Shown here: piece by piece, positions 9,286 through 18,056 of the stretch
Layout of the letters: every line of letters starts with the position of its first letter
Position numbering within the stretch: the first letter of the stretch is position 1
Source: UKL13-2 sp038206765
Lineage (GTDB): Bacteria; Pseudomonadota; Gammaproteobacteria; Burkholderiales; Usitatibacteraceae
DNA: 64,000 nt
Direction of reading: 5' to 3'
Assembly: GCA_038206765.1 (NCBI GenBank)
Contig: JBBRAM010000012.1
Coordinates: forward strand, 50,852 to 114,851
Notes under the pieces: model-generated
The model's database searches: none
What the model saw: only the letters and a program-made list of their open reading frames with translations
Told to the model about the DNA's origin: nothing
Program-made: the position numbers and the translations under genes

Positions 9286-10383
9286 TCAGCGCTTCGCTGG
9301 CGTTAAGTCAGCAGAAGGTGCCTTTGCAAGCGCAGTTGAGCCGCCTGCAACATGACCAACCATCGCCATGATTGCCACCATCTGCGGGCCAGATTTTTTT
9401 GCATAGTTTGCACTGTCGTAACCCCACCAATCCCAGCAACTATTGGTAGCACCTTTGCCGGTTTGCGGGTATAGCACCACAATATTGTTGTTCTCAGCCC
9501 AGCGGTTGTAACCGGCGTTGCGAACAAATTCCTGTCCGACATCGGTGCTGTTCTGCTTGCACCCATGCAAGGCGACATGCAGCCGGCACTGCGCCCCTGC
9601 CGCACAGCTGCTTGGCACATAGATCCAGCCGCTAGTGCCCATACCGTGGCTGGTAACAAACGGTGATTGGTCGAATTCGATCAGGCCAGGTATCGGGACG
9701 GACAATGGGCTAGATCGTGAGCCAGATTCCTGCCCGCCGGCTTTGCTAGCGGTCAACGGCCCATACAAATGCTGTAGCATTGCGCCGGCCAAATCAAAGC
9801 CGCAGTTGTTAATAAAGGGTGAGGCCTTGATTAAGCAAGCGGCGCCATAATTGTCAGTGACAAACCCATGCTCACTGGCAATATCGCGTTTGTGAATGAT
9901 GTTGGCGGCTGGCAGGAAGTTCTGATAAAAAGCCTGCAATGCAATCGTCGTTGCTGGCTTGACCACCGTGTCGCTTGGGCTGGAAAAAAGATAAACCTTT
10001 GAGTTTTCCAGCGCTGAAGGCGGATCAATCAATCCCTCGCGGGCCCACTTCTGTGTCGTCGCCACTAGATCGTCCACTGGAATAGGCGCATTGCCAAGAC
10101 AACGGCCAATGGCATTCAACACAGAATTATCTGCGCAATTAAAGGGTCCACCTGCAACCACGCCAACGCCTTTTTTAAAGCTTGATGAAAAGGCAATATG
10201 CAATTGAACTGCCATATATCCGCCCGATGATGCACCCGATACACTGGTTTGTGTTCTATCAAGATTGAGTTGCGGAAGGGGTGCGGCATTTACGGTAAGC
10301 GCCAGAGAAACAAAGGCGACGACTACTAGAAACGCAGAAGCGAAGGCCGAGGCGGCGGTAAGGCTCATTTGTTTAGCGTGCAT
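9286..10383 (-). CDS. Secreted short-chain polyhydroxyalkanoate depolymerase, type 2 catalytic domain
   Basis: This 365-residue protein has a signal peptide (hydrophobic to about residue 30, cleavage near VNA-A 33). The lipase box G-A-S-S-G lies close to the N-terminus (Ser52), which is the order of the type 2 extracellular PHB depolymerase domain. SPSDTVV fits the catalytic Asp and SEHGF the catalytic His. LHVALHGCKQ matches the oxyanion-hole region. It should hydrolyse poly(3-hydroxybutyrate) or related polyester in the periplasm or outside the cell. No substrate-binding domain or linker follows, so soluble or amorphous polymer or oligomers are likelier targets than crystalline PHB. It sits between livG and the receptor gene. 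A related short-chain esterase is the alternative. Confidence 0.82.
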   Translation of the reverse strand: MHAKQMSLTAASAFASAFLVVVAFVSLALTVNAAPLPQLNLDRTQTSVSGASSGGYMAVQLHIAFSSSFKKGVGVVAGGPFNCADNSVLNAIGRCLGNAPIPVDDLVATTQKWAREGLIDPPSALENSKVYLFSSPSDTVVKPATTIALQAFYQNFLPAANIIHKRDIASEHGFVTDNYGAACLIKASPFINNCGFDLAGAMLQHLYGPLTASKAGGQESGSRSSPLSVPIPGLIEFDQSPFVTSHGMGTSGWIYVPSSCAAGAQCRLHVALHGCKQNSTDVGQEFVRNAGYNRWAENNNIVVLYPQTGKGATNSCWDWWGYDSANYAKKSGPQMVAIMAMVGHVAGGSTALAKAPSADLTPAKR

Positions 10384-10511
10384 GCTATTTTTCTCTACTT
10401 TGGGATGCGGCGGGTTGATGTCCCCTGTGTTGGGGCTTTTTTGGTTCGCTGCTGGCGGTGTTGTGCAGCGTCTAACGGTTTGGCGGTTAACGTGTATTGT
10501 TCAATAGTACT

Positions 10512-11690
10512 TCAGCGTTTATTTCGAATCGGGATATTCATTTCTTCCGCTTTTATTTCATGAACAAGCATCGGCACCGCCCAAGCAAGCGCGGGATCAT
10601 TCTTTATTTTGAAGTGGTACATACTTTGCATGGCCTGATGATCGTCCGCGCGGAAAGTCATCTTGCCTTTGGGCGTATCGAAGCTCATTCCCTCCATTGC
10701 TTTAATTAAGGGTTCGGCTTGCGCGTCGCCGCCAGTTTTTTTGAGCGCCGTCACGACGGCCATGGCCGCCGCGAATCCGCCCGCAGTAAAAAAATCAGGT
10801 GGGGTTTTGAATTTTTCCAGGTGCCGTTTTACCAATAAATCGTTGATCGCGTTTTTTGGGATGTCGTAGTAGTAATACGTTGCGCCCTCCATGCCGGGGA
10901 AGTTTTTATACGCTGCCATTGCCGGCAGGATGTTGCCACCGGTCGCAAGCTCAATGCCATAACGCTTCAGGTCGAGGTCGGCAATTTTGAACGGACTGCC
11001 AGTGCCAGCCCATGCAATCCAGATAATTTTCTTACCCGGCTGCCCTTTTAATTTATCAATCAGGCGCTGCGCCCCCGCCGTAAAATCGGTGGTCGCGGCG
11101 GGTAGGTATTCTTCATGCACAAGTTTTGCATTCTTGAGCGCACTTTTGAACGCCTTCACGCCATCTCGCCCGAAGGCATTATCCTGCGCCAAGGTCGCAA
11201 TGGAGATCCCCGCTTTATCGTGCGCGACGGCATTTGAAATTGCATCCTGAGAGCTATTGCGGCCGGTGCGGAAAATATACTTATTCCATTTGTCGCCGGT
11301 AATGGAATCGGCAACGGCCGGTTCAATCAGCAGAATTTTTTTGTATTCTTCAGCGACTGGCAACATTGCCAGCGAGACGCCGGATGCCGTTGCGGCAATC
11401 GCGAGGTCCGCTTTATCATCCGCATAGGCGGCTGCGAGCTGGGCTTTGGCGACGTCCGGTTTTCCCTGGCTATCGCGCTCGACAATGATTATTTTTTTAC
11501 CCCCCAACGCCATTGTGCCACCTGTCGCGTAGTCGAGCCCCATCTGAAAACCGGTCTGGGTTTGCTTCACGTAGGCCTCTAGTGGGCCAGTCTTGTCGTA
11601 GATCAGCGCGATGCGAATATCTTTGCTTTGGGCGAAGACAGTGCAGCTGGCGATCAACGCGACCATGGCAAGGACGATGCGGGCGTTCAT
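10512..11690 (-). CDS. ABC transporter substrate-binding protein (LivK-like)
   Basis: This 392-residue periplasmic binding protein has a signal peptide ending near TVFA-Q (residue 20) and the type 1 periplasmic fold (IALIYDKTGPLEAY at the start of the mature protein). It should capture the ligand for the LivHMFG complex. AGGAGAG lies 10 nt before the ATG. A 128-nt gap separates it from the depolymerase gene, so the receptor may be made in excess. It is divergent from the TonB receptor gene, and a dyad-rich intergenic region lies between them. The ligand is unknown; context suggests a short hydroxy-acid or acid. Confidence 0.88.
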   Translation of the reverse strand: MNARIVLAMVALIASCTVFAQSKDIRIALIYDKTGPLEAYVKQTQTGFQMGLDYATGGTMALGGKKIIIVERDSQGKPDVAKAQLAAAYADDKADLAIAATASGVSLAMLPVAEEYKKILLIEPAVADSITGDKWNKYIFRTGRNSSQDAISNAVAHDKAGISIATLAQDNAFGRDGVKAFKSALKNAKLVHEEYLPAATTDFTAGAQRLIDKLKGQPGKKIIWIAWAGTGSPFKIADLDLKRYGIELATGGNILPAMAAYKNFPGMEGATYYYYDIPKNAINDLLVKRHLEKFKTPPDFFTAGGFAAAMAVVTALKKTGGDAQAEPLIKAMEGMSFDTPKGKMTFRADDHQAMQSMYHFKIKNDPALAWAVPMLVHEIKAEEMNIPIRNKR

Positions 11691-11894
11691 ATTTCAGTCT
11701 CTCCTAATGTTAGTACGGTGTGGAGGGCGGCTTTTTGCGTCTTATCAATGAGGCGGTTGCATTGTTCGGTAGCGGTATCTGCATCGGCATTTATGGACAT
11801 CGCCATTTTTTTATGAGGCGAAAACTAAATTCGATTTTAATCAGTTTAGGGCTGCCTTGCGTTTGGTCTTGCGTTCTTTCGAATTCTTTGTTAC

Positions 11895-11934
11895 GATTAA
11901 TTCACCAACTAATGAATTTTAACGCTAGTTAATC
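11895..11934. promoter_or_regulatory. Nested dyads between receptor and TonB-receptor genes, candidate operator
   Basis: AATTCA (11899) pairs with TGAATT (ending 11918), and AACTA (11907) pairs with TAGTT (ending 11930). A possible promoter for the TonB receptor gene (TTGTTA at 11888, TAATGA at 11910, 16-bp spacer) overlaps these dyads. A TetR gene lies 2.5 kb away in the same cluster. Operator function is inferred only. Confidence 0.35.
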
Positions 11935-12011
11935 TTTTTTGGCAAGCTGCGCAAAAAATTCTATAAAAAAATTTCATCGAAAATTTTTAATACACAACGG
12001 AGGAGTTAGTC

Positions 12012-14351
12012 ATGAAATTAAAGTACATGAGTGTTGCCATTGCGGCCTTGTTTACGGCGAGCGGCGCTGTTTCTGGACAACAAACAACCACAACTAGCCC
12101 CGATTCAACGAAGGTGGGCGCGAGCGAAAAAATTGAAACGGTTACCGTGACGGCTCGTCGCCGTGAAGAACTGTTGCAGGATGTGCCGGGTGCGGTCAGC
12201 GCATTTTCGGGCGCAACCCTTGAAAAAGCAGGCATTCCGGATATAACCGGACTGGCTGATTTGGTACCCAATACAACGCTGAAAACCTCGCGGGGAACCA
12301 ACACCACGCTGACCGCATTTATTCGAGGAATCGGGCAGCAAGATCCGGTCGCGGGCTACGAGCAGGGGGTGGGTATTTACCTTGACGATGTTTATCTCGC
12401 TCGTCCCCAGGGTGCCCTGACCGATATTTATGATCTCGAACGGATTGAAGTGCTGCGTGGCCCGCAGGGTACGCTTTACGGCCGCAATACGATTGGTGGT
12501 GCCGTCAAATATGTGACGCGCAAGTTATCCGACAAAGCCGCACTGAGCGTCAAGGGAACATTCGGCAGCTACAAAGAACAGGATCTGGTTGTCAAAGGCA
12601 GTACTCCTGTTACCGATAATTTCAAAATTGGCGCGACGGTCGCCTCGTTCAACCACGATGGCTTCGGCAAAAACGTAGTCAACGGTTTTGATAATTACAA
12701 CAAGGATGTTTTAGCCGGTCGGATCAGTGCCGAATTCACACCGACGGCATCGCTTTTCATACGCGTAGCCGCTGATAGAACGGTAGATGACTCACTGCCG
12801 AAGCAGGGCTACCGCCTGACGCCCAGCCCGGCTCCAGCGAGCTTACCCGTGCTCGATGGCAAATACGACACGCGCGCTAACCTCTATGCAGTGCTCGGTC
12901 ATGGCCAGCAAGTCACGAGCCACGGCGAATCGCTACTGGTTGATTGGGCGATCGACTCAACCCTGTCATTCAAGTCGATTACGGCAAGCCGTGGAGATAA
13001 ATCCTATGCGCCAATCGATTTTGACTCCCTCAACACACCCCTGTTTGAAGCGCCTGCGATTTACACGAACAAACAGCGTAGTCAGGAGTTTCAGTTCACT
13101 TATACCGGCGCCAAGTGGCAAGGCGTCGCTGGCGTTTTCTACATGACCGCAAATGCGTTCAACGAGTTTGATGTTTTGTTCAATGCGGCCGGGGGGTTAT
13201 CGCTTTACACCCGTGACGATATTGACTCTAAAACCTGGGCAGCGTTTACGGATGTCAGCTATAACGTAACCGACACATTCAACATCAACGTGGGTGGACG
13301 CTACACGAACGATCATCGTGAAGCGGCTATTTACAAGCGAACCTACTTTGGCCTGGCGGGATCGCCCACGCTTGGCAATCCCGCTGCGGTGGGATCCGCC
13401 GTCGTCAACACCAATCTGGGTAAGAGCGACCTGAACCGTACTGACACCAAGTTCACTCCCAAACTCGGCTTCGGCTGGAAATTTGCGCCAGAACACAACC
13501 TGTACGCAACCTATTCAGAGGGCTTCAAAGGCGGACTGTTCGACCCACGCATGGATCTCGGCGGAAACCCAACCAGCGCAACTTCTTTGCTCAAGCGAAA
13601 AGGTGTGGAACCTGAAGAAGTTAGCACCTACGAAATGGGCTTGAAGTCCACCTTTAATGATGGTCGAATCCAGACCAACGCAGCGGTGTTTTATACCGAC
13701 TACAAAAATGTGCAGATTCCCGGCTCGATTCCGACATTTAACGCGGCTGGTGTTGCAACTGGATTTGCGGGGTCACTGACCAATGCTGGTAAGGCGAAGA
13801 TCAGCGGCCTTGAACTAGAAGCAATGTCACGCGTAACAGATGCATTAACGCTAAGCGGAATGGTCAGTTTTATCGACGCCAAATACAAGGAATGGATTGT
13901 ATCGAATGGATCCATCACGGCCCCAGCCTTGGTCAATATCGCCGGCTCGGCAGAGTTTCAGAACACGCCGAAGCGGGCTGCAAACCTGACCGCAACCTAC
14001 GATTGGCCGCAAGCAATCTTCGGTAGAGACGGTGGATTTTCGCTGTCGAACAGCGTCTCCTACAAAGGTAAGGTTTATCAGGCGGAATTCGTGCGGCCAG
14101 CCGGGATTGCCTCGGTCGATCCGTTAGTGCCACAGAATTTGATGCTGGCGCAAGAAGGCTACGCATTATGGGATGCCGGCTTGCAATGGACCAGCAAAGA
14201 TCGCAAAGTTCAGGTCGGCCTGAATGGGCGCAATCTGACAGACAAACGTTACAAGGTCGCCGGTTATCCGTTCGCTGGTTTCTTCAACACGGTCACGGCA
14301 TTCTACGGCGATCCTCGTATTATTAAGGCTAGCCTGACCCTGAAGTTCTGA
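12012..14351 (+). CDS. TonB-dependent outer-membrane receptor
   Basis: This 779-residue protein has a signal peptide (to about residue 22) and a TonB-box-like ETVTVTARRREE. A plug domain follows, with GPQGTLYGRNTIGGAV, then a 22-strand barrel ending in the terminal Phe of LTLKF. A strong GGAGGAG precedes the ATG. It has the general TonB-receptor pattern of large-substrate porters rather than a clear siderophore or cobalamin type. Context suggests it admits oligomers or a hydrophobic substrate to the periplasm, where the depolymerase and the ABC receptor act. The substrate is not provable from sequence. Confidence 0.92.
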   Translation: MKLKYMSVAIAALFTASGAVSGQQTTTTSPDSTKVGASEKIETVTVTARRREELLQDVPGAVSAFSGATLEKAGIPDITGLADLVPNTTLKTSRGTNTTLTAFIRGIGQQDPVAGYEQGVGIYLDDVYLARPQGALTDIYDLERIEVLRGPQGTLYGRNTIGGAVKYVTRKLSDKAALSVKGTFGSYKEQDLVVKGSTPVTDNFKIGATVASFNHDGFGKNVVNGFDNYNKDVLAGRISAEFTPTASLFIRVAADRTVDDSLPKQGYRLTPSPAPASLPVLDGKYDTRANLYAVLGHGQQVTSHGESLLVDWAIDSTLSFKSITASRGDKSYAPIDFDSLNTPLFEAPAIYTNKQRSQEFQFTYTGAKWQGVAGVFYMTANAFNEFDVLFNAAGGLSLYTRDDIDSKTWAAFTDVSYNVTDTFNINVGGRYTNDHREAAIYKRTYFGLAGSPTLGNPAAVGSAVVNTNLGKSDLNRTDTKFTPKLGFGWKFAPEHNLYATYSEGFKGGLFDPRMDLGGNPTSATSLLKRKGVEPEEVSTYEMGLKSTFNDGRIQTNAAVFYTDYKNVQIPGSIPTFNAAGVATGFAGSLTNAGKAKISGLELEAMSRVTDALTLSGMVSFIDAKYKEWIVSNGSITAPALVNIAGSAEFQNTPKRAANLTATYDWPQAIFGRDGGFSLSNSVSYKGKVYQAEFVRPAGIASVDPLVPQNLMLAQEGYALWDAGLQWTSKDRKVQVGLNGRNLTDKRYKVAGYPFAGFFNTVTAFYGDPRIIKASLTLKF

Positions 14352-14448
14352 TGCACTGGTGCGCTGGCGCGCGCCAAAACGCAAAAACGTAAAACTCCCA
14401 GCGGTGCTCATTTGCGCGCTGCTGGGCCTTCAAATCTCCAGAGCGCCG

Positions 14449-15186
14449 TTATTGTTTAGCGACGCAAACGGTTCGAAAACCAGCCGCGCAGTATGCGACG
14501 ATGCGGGGTTCAATCGAGGCGAGATCATCCGAACGGCACCGGCCGCCGCTAACGCGGTCGAGACGACCAGTACGCGAAAGGGCGAGCGTGAGTGCTCCGG
14601 TGAGAAAATGAAAACACCAAAAAAGTTCTTCCTCACGCGCCTGCGGGAGGGCGCGCTTAACCCCCGCAATCAGACGGTGCACCAGCGGGTCAAAATACGA
14701 CATGATGGACAGCGCAACGTGGGACGCATCGTTGTTGACCAGCGCGATGAGGCGGAAATAGTTCTTCCAACCTTCATCACCTTTACGCGCCCGCTCGAGC
14801 AAGGGCATCACAAAGGCGGAGACCGCGCCCTCTACCGTAACTTCATCGCCACTGATGGCTTCGAAGACATCAAACGCTTGCATACGCTCAGAAAAAACCA
14901 GTTCGGCGCGGCGCTCAAGCACTGCGTCAAACAAGCCCTGCTTGGTCGCGAAGTAGTAGTGCGTGAGTGCCGGGTCAACGTTCGCCAGCGCGGCAACCTC
15001 GCGCACCGTCACGCCGTCATAGCCGCGCTTGGAAAACAAATCTTCGGCCGCGTTGAGGATAAGATCGGCCATCACGATGCTGCCCTTTACCTTCTTGGGC
15101 CTACCGACCGTCGCCCGCTTGCGCTTTGGCGGAACGGGACGGCTTGGAATATCGGCTGGACGGATTTTTTTCAAGGCTGCGCTCAT
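14449..15186 (-). CDS. TetR/AcrR-family transcriptional regulator
   Basis: This 245-residue protein has a basic, Pro/Lys-rich N-terminal tail of about 35 residues. A TetR helix-turn-helix follows (ILNAAEDLFSKRGYDGVTVREV, then YYFATKQGLFDAV). The C-terminal ligand/dimer domain is typical in length. It is convergent with the TonB receptor gene and divergent from the alpha/beta hydrolase gene, so it is the natural local regulator. TetR proteins usually repress until a small ligand binds; a pathway acyl-CoA or hydroxy-acid is plausible but unproven. Confidence 0.9.
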   Translation of the reverse strand: MSAALKKIRPADIPSRPVPPKRKRATVGRPKKVKGSIVMADLILNAAEDLFSKRGYDGVTVREVAALANVDPALTHYYFATKQGLFDAVLERRAELVFSERMQAFDVFEAISGDEVTVEGAVSAFVMPLLERARKGDEGWKNYFRLIALVNNDASHVALSIMSYFDPLVHRLIAGVKRALPQAREEELFWCFHFLTGALTLALSRTGRLDRVSGGRCRSDDLASIEPRIVAYCAAGFRTVCVAKQ

Positions 15187-15304
15187 GCGCCCCCTGAGCC
15201 TTCATTTCGCTTCATCCATCCGGGATACGGGTCACAACATTTCATCATCAGCCCCCTTTTATTCGACCTTAACGCCATTCTAGTTCCAATTCTAATTTCA
15301 TTCT

Positions 15305-15326
15305 AAATTCAAATTAAATTCAAATT
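15305..15326. promoter_or_regulatory. 11-bp tandem repeat in the divergent tetR/hydrolase promoter region
   Basis: AAATTCAAATT occurs twice in exact tandem inside a very AT-rich stretch between the divergent tetR and hydrolase genes. The AATTCA core also occurs in the dyad before the TonB receptor gene. It is a candidate TetR operator; no experimental support can be seen here. Confidence 0.4.
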
Positions 15327-15346
15327 AATTTCATTAAGGCAGCGCA

Positions 15347-16204
15347 ATGAACTACGTCGATGTTTTTTATCAAAGCGATGATGGCCTCAGGCTTTATGCG
15401 CGTGATTATCCCGGCCCGAGCAAAGATGCCCCAGTCATCATTTGTCTGCCGGGGCTTACCCGCAACAGCAAAGATTTTATCGCGCTCGCCGAGGCGCTAC
15501 AGCACCACTATCGGGTTATTTGTCCCGACCAGCGCGGCCGTGGCCGTTCGCAGCGCGATGCCGATGCATCGCACTACCGTCCCGATCGTTATGTTCAAGA
15601 CATGTGTAGGCTGCAAGAGATCCTGCACATTCCGACGTGGATCATCATTGGCACTTCGCTCGGCGGCTTGATGGCGATGTTGATGATGTCCGGTAATGGT
15701 CAGCGCATTGCGGGGGTGGTGTTAAACGATATCGGGCCTGTCGTTGATCCGCAGGGCCTCGCACGCATCGCCAGCTATGTCGGCAAAACAGCCCCAGTTC
15801 GCAACTGGGACGAAGCAAGTCGGCAGGCGGCCATCACCAATGGCCTAGCTTTCCCCGATTACGACCTCAAGGCGTGGCAGGCCATGGCGCGCGAACTATA
15901 CATTCAAGAAGGCACCACGCCGGTACTCGATTATGATCCCGCCATTGCAGCGGGTGTTGTCGCGGGCACTGCCTCGCTCAATCTGTGGCCGTTATTGGAA
16001 GCCATGCCCACGTTGCCAATACTCGCGATCCTTGCGATACGCGGTGAAAAATCTGATATTTTGTCCGCTGAAACTCTGCATGAAATGACGCAACGCCTAC
16101 CGCACCTAACTGCCGTCACCATTCCAGGTCGCGGCCACGCACCCACCCTAAGCGAACCTGCAGCGCGCGCAGCAATTTTAAAATTTCTGTCGAATCTGAA
16201 CTAG
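15347..16204 (+). CDS. Alpha/beta-fold hydrolase
   Basis: This 285-residue cytoplasmic-type hydrolase has nucleophile elbow GTSLGG (Ser104), an oxyanion region near CLPGLTRNS and a C-terminal His in GRGHAPTL (about 264). No signal peptide is present. It resembles the broad group that includes 3-oxoadipate enol-lactonase and ester hydrolases. In this cluster it could split dimers or lactones of a hydroxy-acid after uptake. It is divergent from the tetR gene and probably under its control. Confidence 0.85.
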   Translation: MNYVDVFYQSDDGLRLYARDYPGPSKDAPVIICLPGLTRNSKDFIALAEALQHHYRVICPDQRGRGRSQRDADASHYRPDRYVQDMCRLQEILHIPTWIIIGTSLGGLMAMLMMSGNGQRIAGVVLNDIGPVVDPQGLARIASYVGKTAPVRNWDEASRQAAITNGLAFPDYDLKAWQAMARELYIQEGTTPVLDYDPAIAAGVVAGTASLNLWPLLEAMPTLPILAILAIRGEKSDILSAETLHEMTQRLPHLTAVTIPGRGHAPTLSEPAARAAILKFLSNLN

Positions 16205-16460
16205 ACACAATCTGCCAAACACGAGTACTGGCGCGGCATTGTTGATTGCGACACTTTAGTTGGCGGAGGTGCTGTAACGACAATGACTTAGTTCCAACAC
16301 CGATCTTCGTGAGGCGAAGCTTACCCAATCGACTTGCCTTTTGATCGCATTTTTTAGGGAGGGGTGCGGCATCCGCGTTATTGGTATAGTGGTGTACTAG
16401 GCGGCAGAATAATTTGGGCGCAATTAAATTAAAAGTAGCATTTTCATAGAGTAGATCTAT

Positions 16461-17810
16461 ATGAATAGAAACGCTTCCAAACGGGTTTCCAGTGCAGCAG
16501 CCCAAACCGTTTCAGCCGAATACGCGGCTGGCCTTGTTAAATCGGGCATGTGGCTCGACTATGGATTGGGGGTCAGCCAGCCCGATGTTTTTGATAAAGC
16601 GCTGGCATCGCGCTGCAGCGAACTAGAGAACGTAAAAATCCGCGCCTGCCTTTCGTTGAAGCCGCGTGCGGTGCTGGAAGCCGACCCTGAAGGAAAGCAT
16701 TTTTGTTGGTTGAACTGGCATTTTTCGGGGTACGACCGGAAGATGCACGACGCGGGCCGCGCTTATTACATTCCGTTGCACCTAGGGGAGGTGCCAGACT
16801 ACTACCGCCGTTTTATCGCACCCATTGATATTTTGATTCTTAAAGTTTGCCCGATGGATGCCGATGGATATTTTAATTTCAGCGCAATGAATGTTTGGCA
16901 CCGGGCGTTGGTTGAGTGTGCGAAGGTGGTTATTGTAGAAATAAATCACAGCCTGCCGCATGTGTATGGCGAGCAAAACGCAGTGCACCTAAGCGAAATT
17001 GATTACGTGATTGAAGGAATTTCTGAGCCGCCTTCCGAGCTTAAAAATCCGCCACCAACCGAAATTGATCGCGCCGTCGCGGGCTTTATCGTGCCCGAAG
17101 TCGAAGATGGGTCCTGCTTGCAAATTGGCATTGGCGGTATGCCCGATTTTGTTTGCTCCATGCTGCGTGAAAGTGGCCTCAAGGATCTCGGGATACACAC
17201 CGAAATGTTGACGGATGGCATGGCGGAGCTTTACACCGCAGGGCTAGTAAACGGCACTAAAAAAGCGCTGAACCCCGGCAAAGTTACCTTCACATTCGCA
17301 CTCGGGTCTGCCGCCCTCTACAAAACGGTTGAACGTAATCCCGACATGCTTTGCTGCCCGGTTGATTACACCAATATGCCCCACATCATTATGCAAAATG
17401 ATCGGGTGGTATCGGTAAACAACACTACCCAAATTGATTTGCAAGGACAGTGCGCATCTGAATCCGATGGCTTTCGACATATTAGCGGCACCGGCGGGCA
17501 ATCGCAGTTTGTGCGCGGCGCCTATGCATCGAAGTGTGGAAAATCTTTTATGTGTCTTTCGTCAACTTATGAAAAGCGTGGCGAGCGTAAAAGCCGCATC
17601 GCACTTTCGCTAACCCAGGGAAACATTGTCACCACACCGCGCTCGGATGTGATGTACGTGGTTACCGAATATGGCATCGTTAATTTAAAAGGGAAATCAG
17701 TGCCCGAACGCGCTCAGGCGCTGATCGGCCTTGCCCACCCGGATTTCCGCGAAGATCTTGAACGCCAAGCTTTTGAGCACCATATGATTCCGCGCGGGTT
17801 TACGTTTTGA
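16461..17810 (+). CDS. Acetyl-CoA hydrolase/transferase family protein (4-hydroxybutyrate/butyrate CoA-transferase type)
   Basis: This 449-residue enzyme is of normal length for class I CoA-transferases of the Cat1/Cat2 type. The C-terminal half has the conserved IGIGGMPDFV region. It also has a CASESDGF motif, where the Glu fits the residue that forms the glutamyl-CoA thioester, followed by the SGTGGQSQFVRG glycine-rich stretch. It would move CoA between acetyl-CoA or another donor and a short acid such as butyrate, propionate or 4-hydroxybutyrate. It follows the hydrolase gene on the same strand with a gap of about 256 bp. This fits activation of a monomer imported by the upstream transporter. 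Confidence 0.88.
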   Translation: MNRNASKRVSSAAAQTVSAEYAAGLVKSGMWLDYGLGVSQPDVFDKALASRCSELENVKIRACLSLKPRAVLEADPEGKHFCWLNWHFSGYDRKMHDAGRAYYIPLHLGEVPDYYRRFIAPIDILILKVCPMDADGYFNFSAMNVWHRALVECAKVVIVEINHSLPHVYGEQNAVHLSEIDYVIEGISEPPSELKNPPPTEIDRAVAGFIVPEVEDGSCLQIGIGGMPDFVCSMLRESGLKDLGIHTEMLTDGMAELYTAGLVNGTKKALNPGKVTFTFALGSAALYKTVERNPDMLCCPVDYTNMPHIIMQNDRVVSVNNTTQIDLQGQCASESDGFRHISGTGGQSQFVRGAYASKCGKSFMCLSSTYEKRGERKSRIALSLTQGNIVTTPRSDVMYVVTEYGIVNLKGKSVPERAQALIGLAHPDFREDLERQAFEHHMIPRGFTF

Positions 17811-18001
17811 CACACGTAGCCATTTGGTAGCCGATAACGCTTTCACACTGCAGTTGTAGCGATTCTTAAATTAATTTTTCACATCCGCCGAGGGCCGCAC
17901 AAACGCTCATCGGCACGCACCGGGTAATTCAAATTTTAACGGTTCACCCCGAGCTTGGATTAAAGGCTGCCGCGTGTGTTTAAGCAACGCTTGTCGCGTC
18001 C

Positions 18002-18028
18002 TCACGCGAATCACGCGAATCACGCGAA
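18002..18028. repeat. 9-bp tandem repeat, three units
   Basis: TCACGCGAA is repeated three times exactly in the gap between the CoA-transferase gene and the convergent esterase gene. The roughly 245-bp gap otherwise shows nothing I recognise. Confidence 0.7.
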
Positions 18029-18056
18029 TCATTTCCTCACTCAACCACCGCCTAGC

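Noticed and set aside
10423..10447. Terminator-like hairpin (CCCC-N6-GGGG then T6) between the receptor and depolymerase genes
   Set aside because: The T-run is on the plus strand while both genes are on the minus strand, so it cannot end their transcript as a normal terminator.
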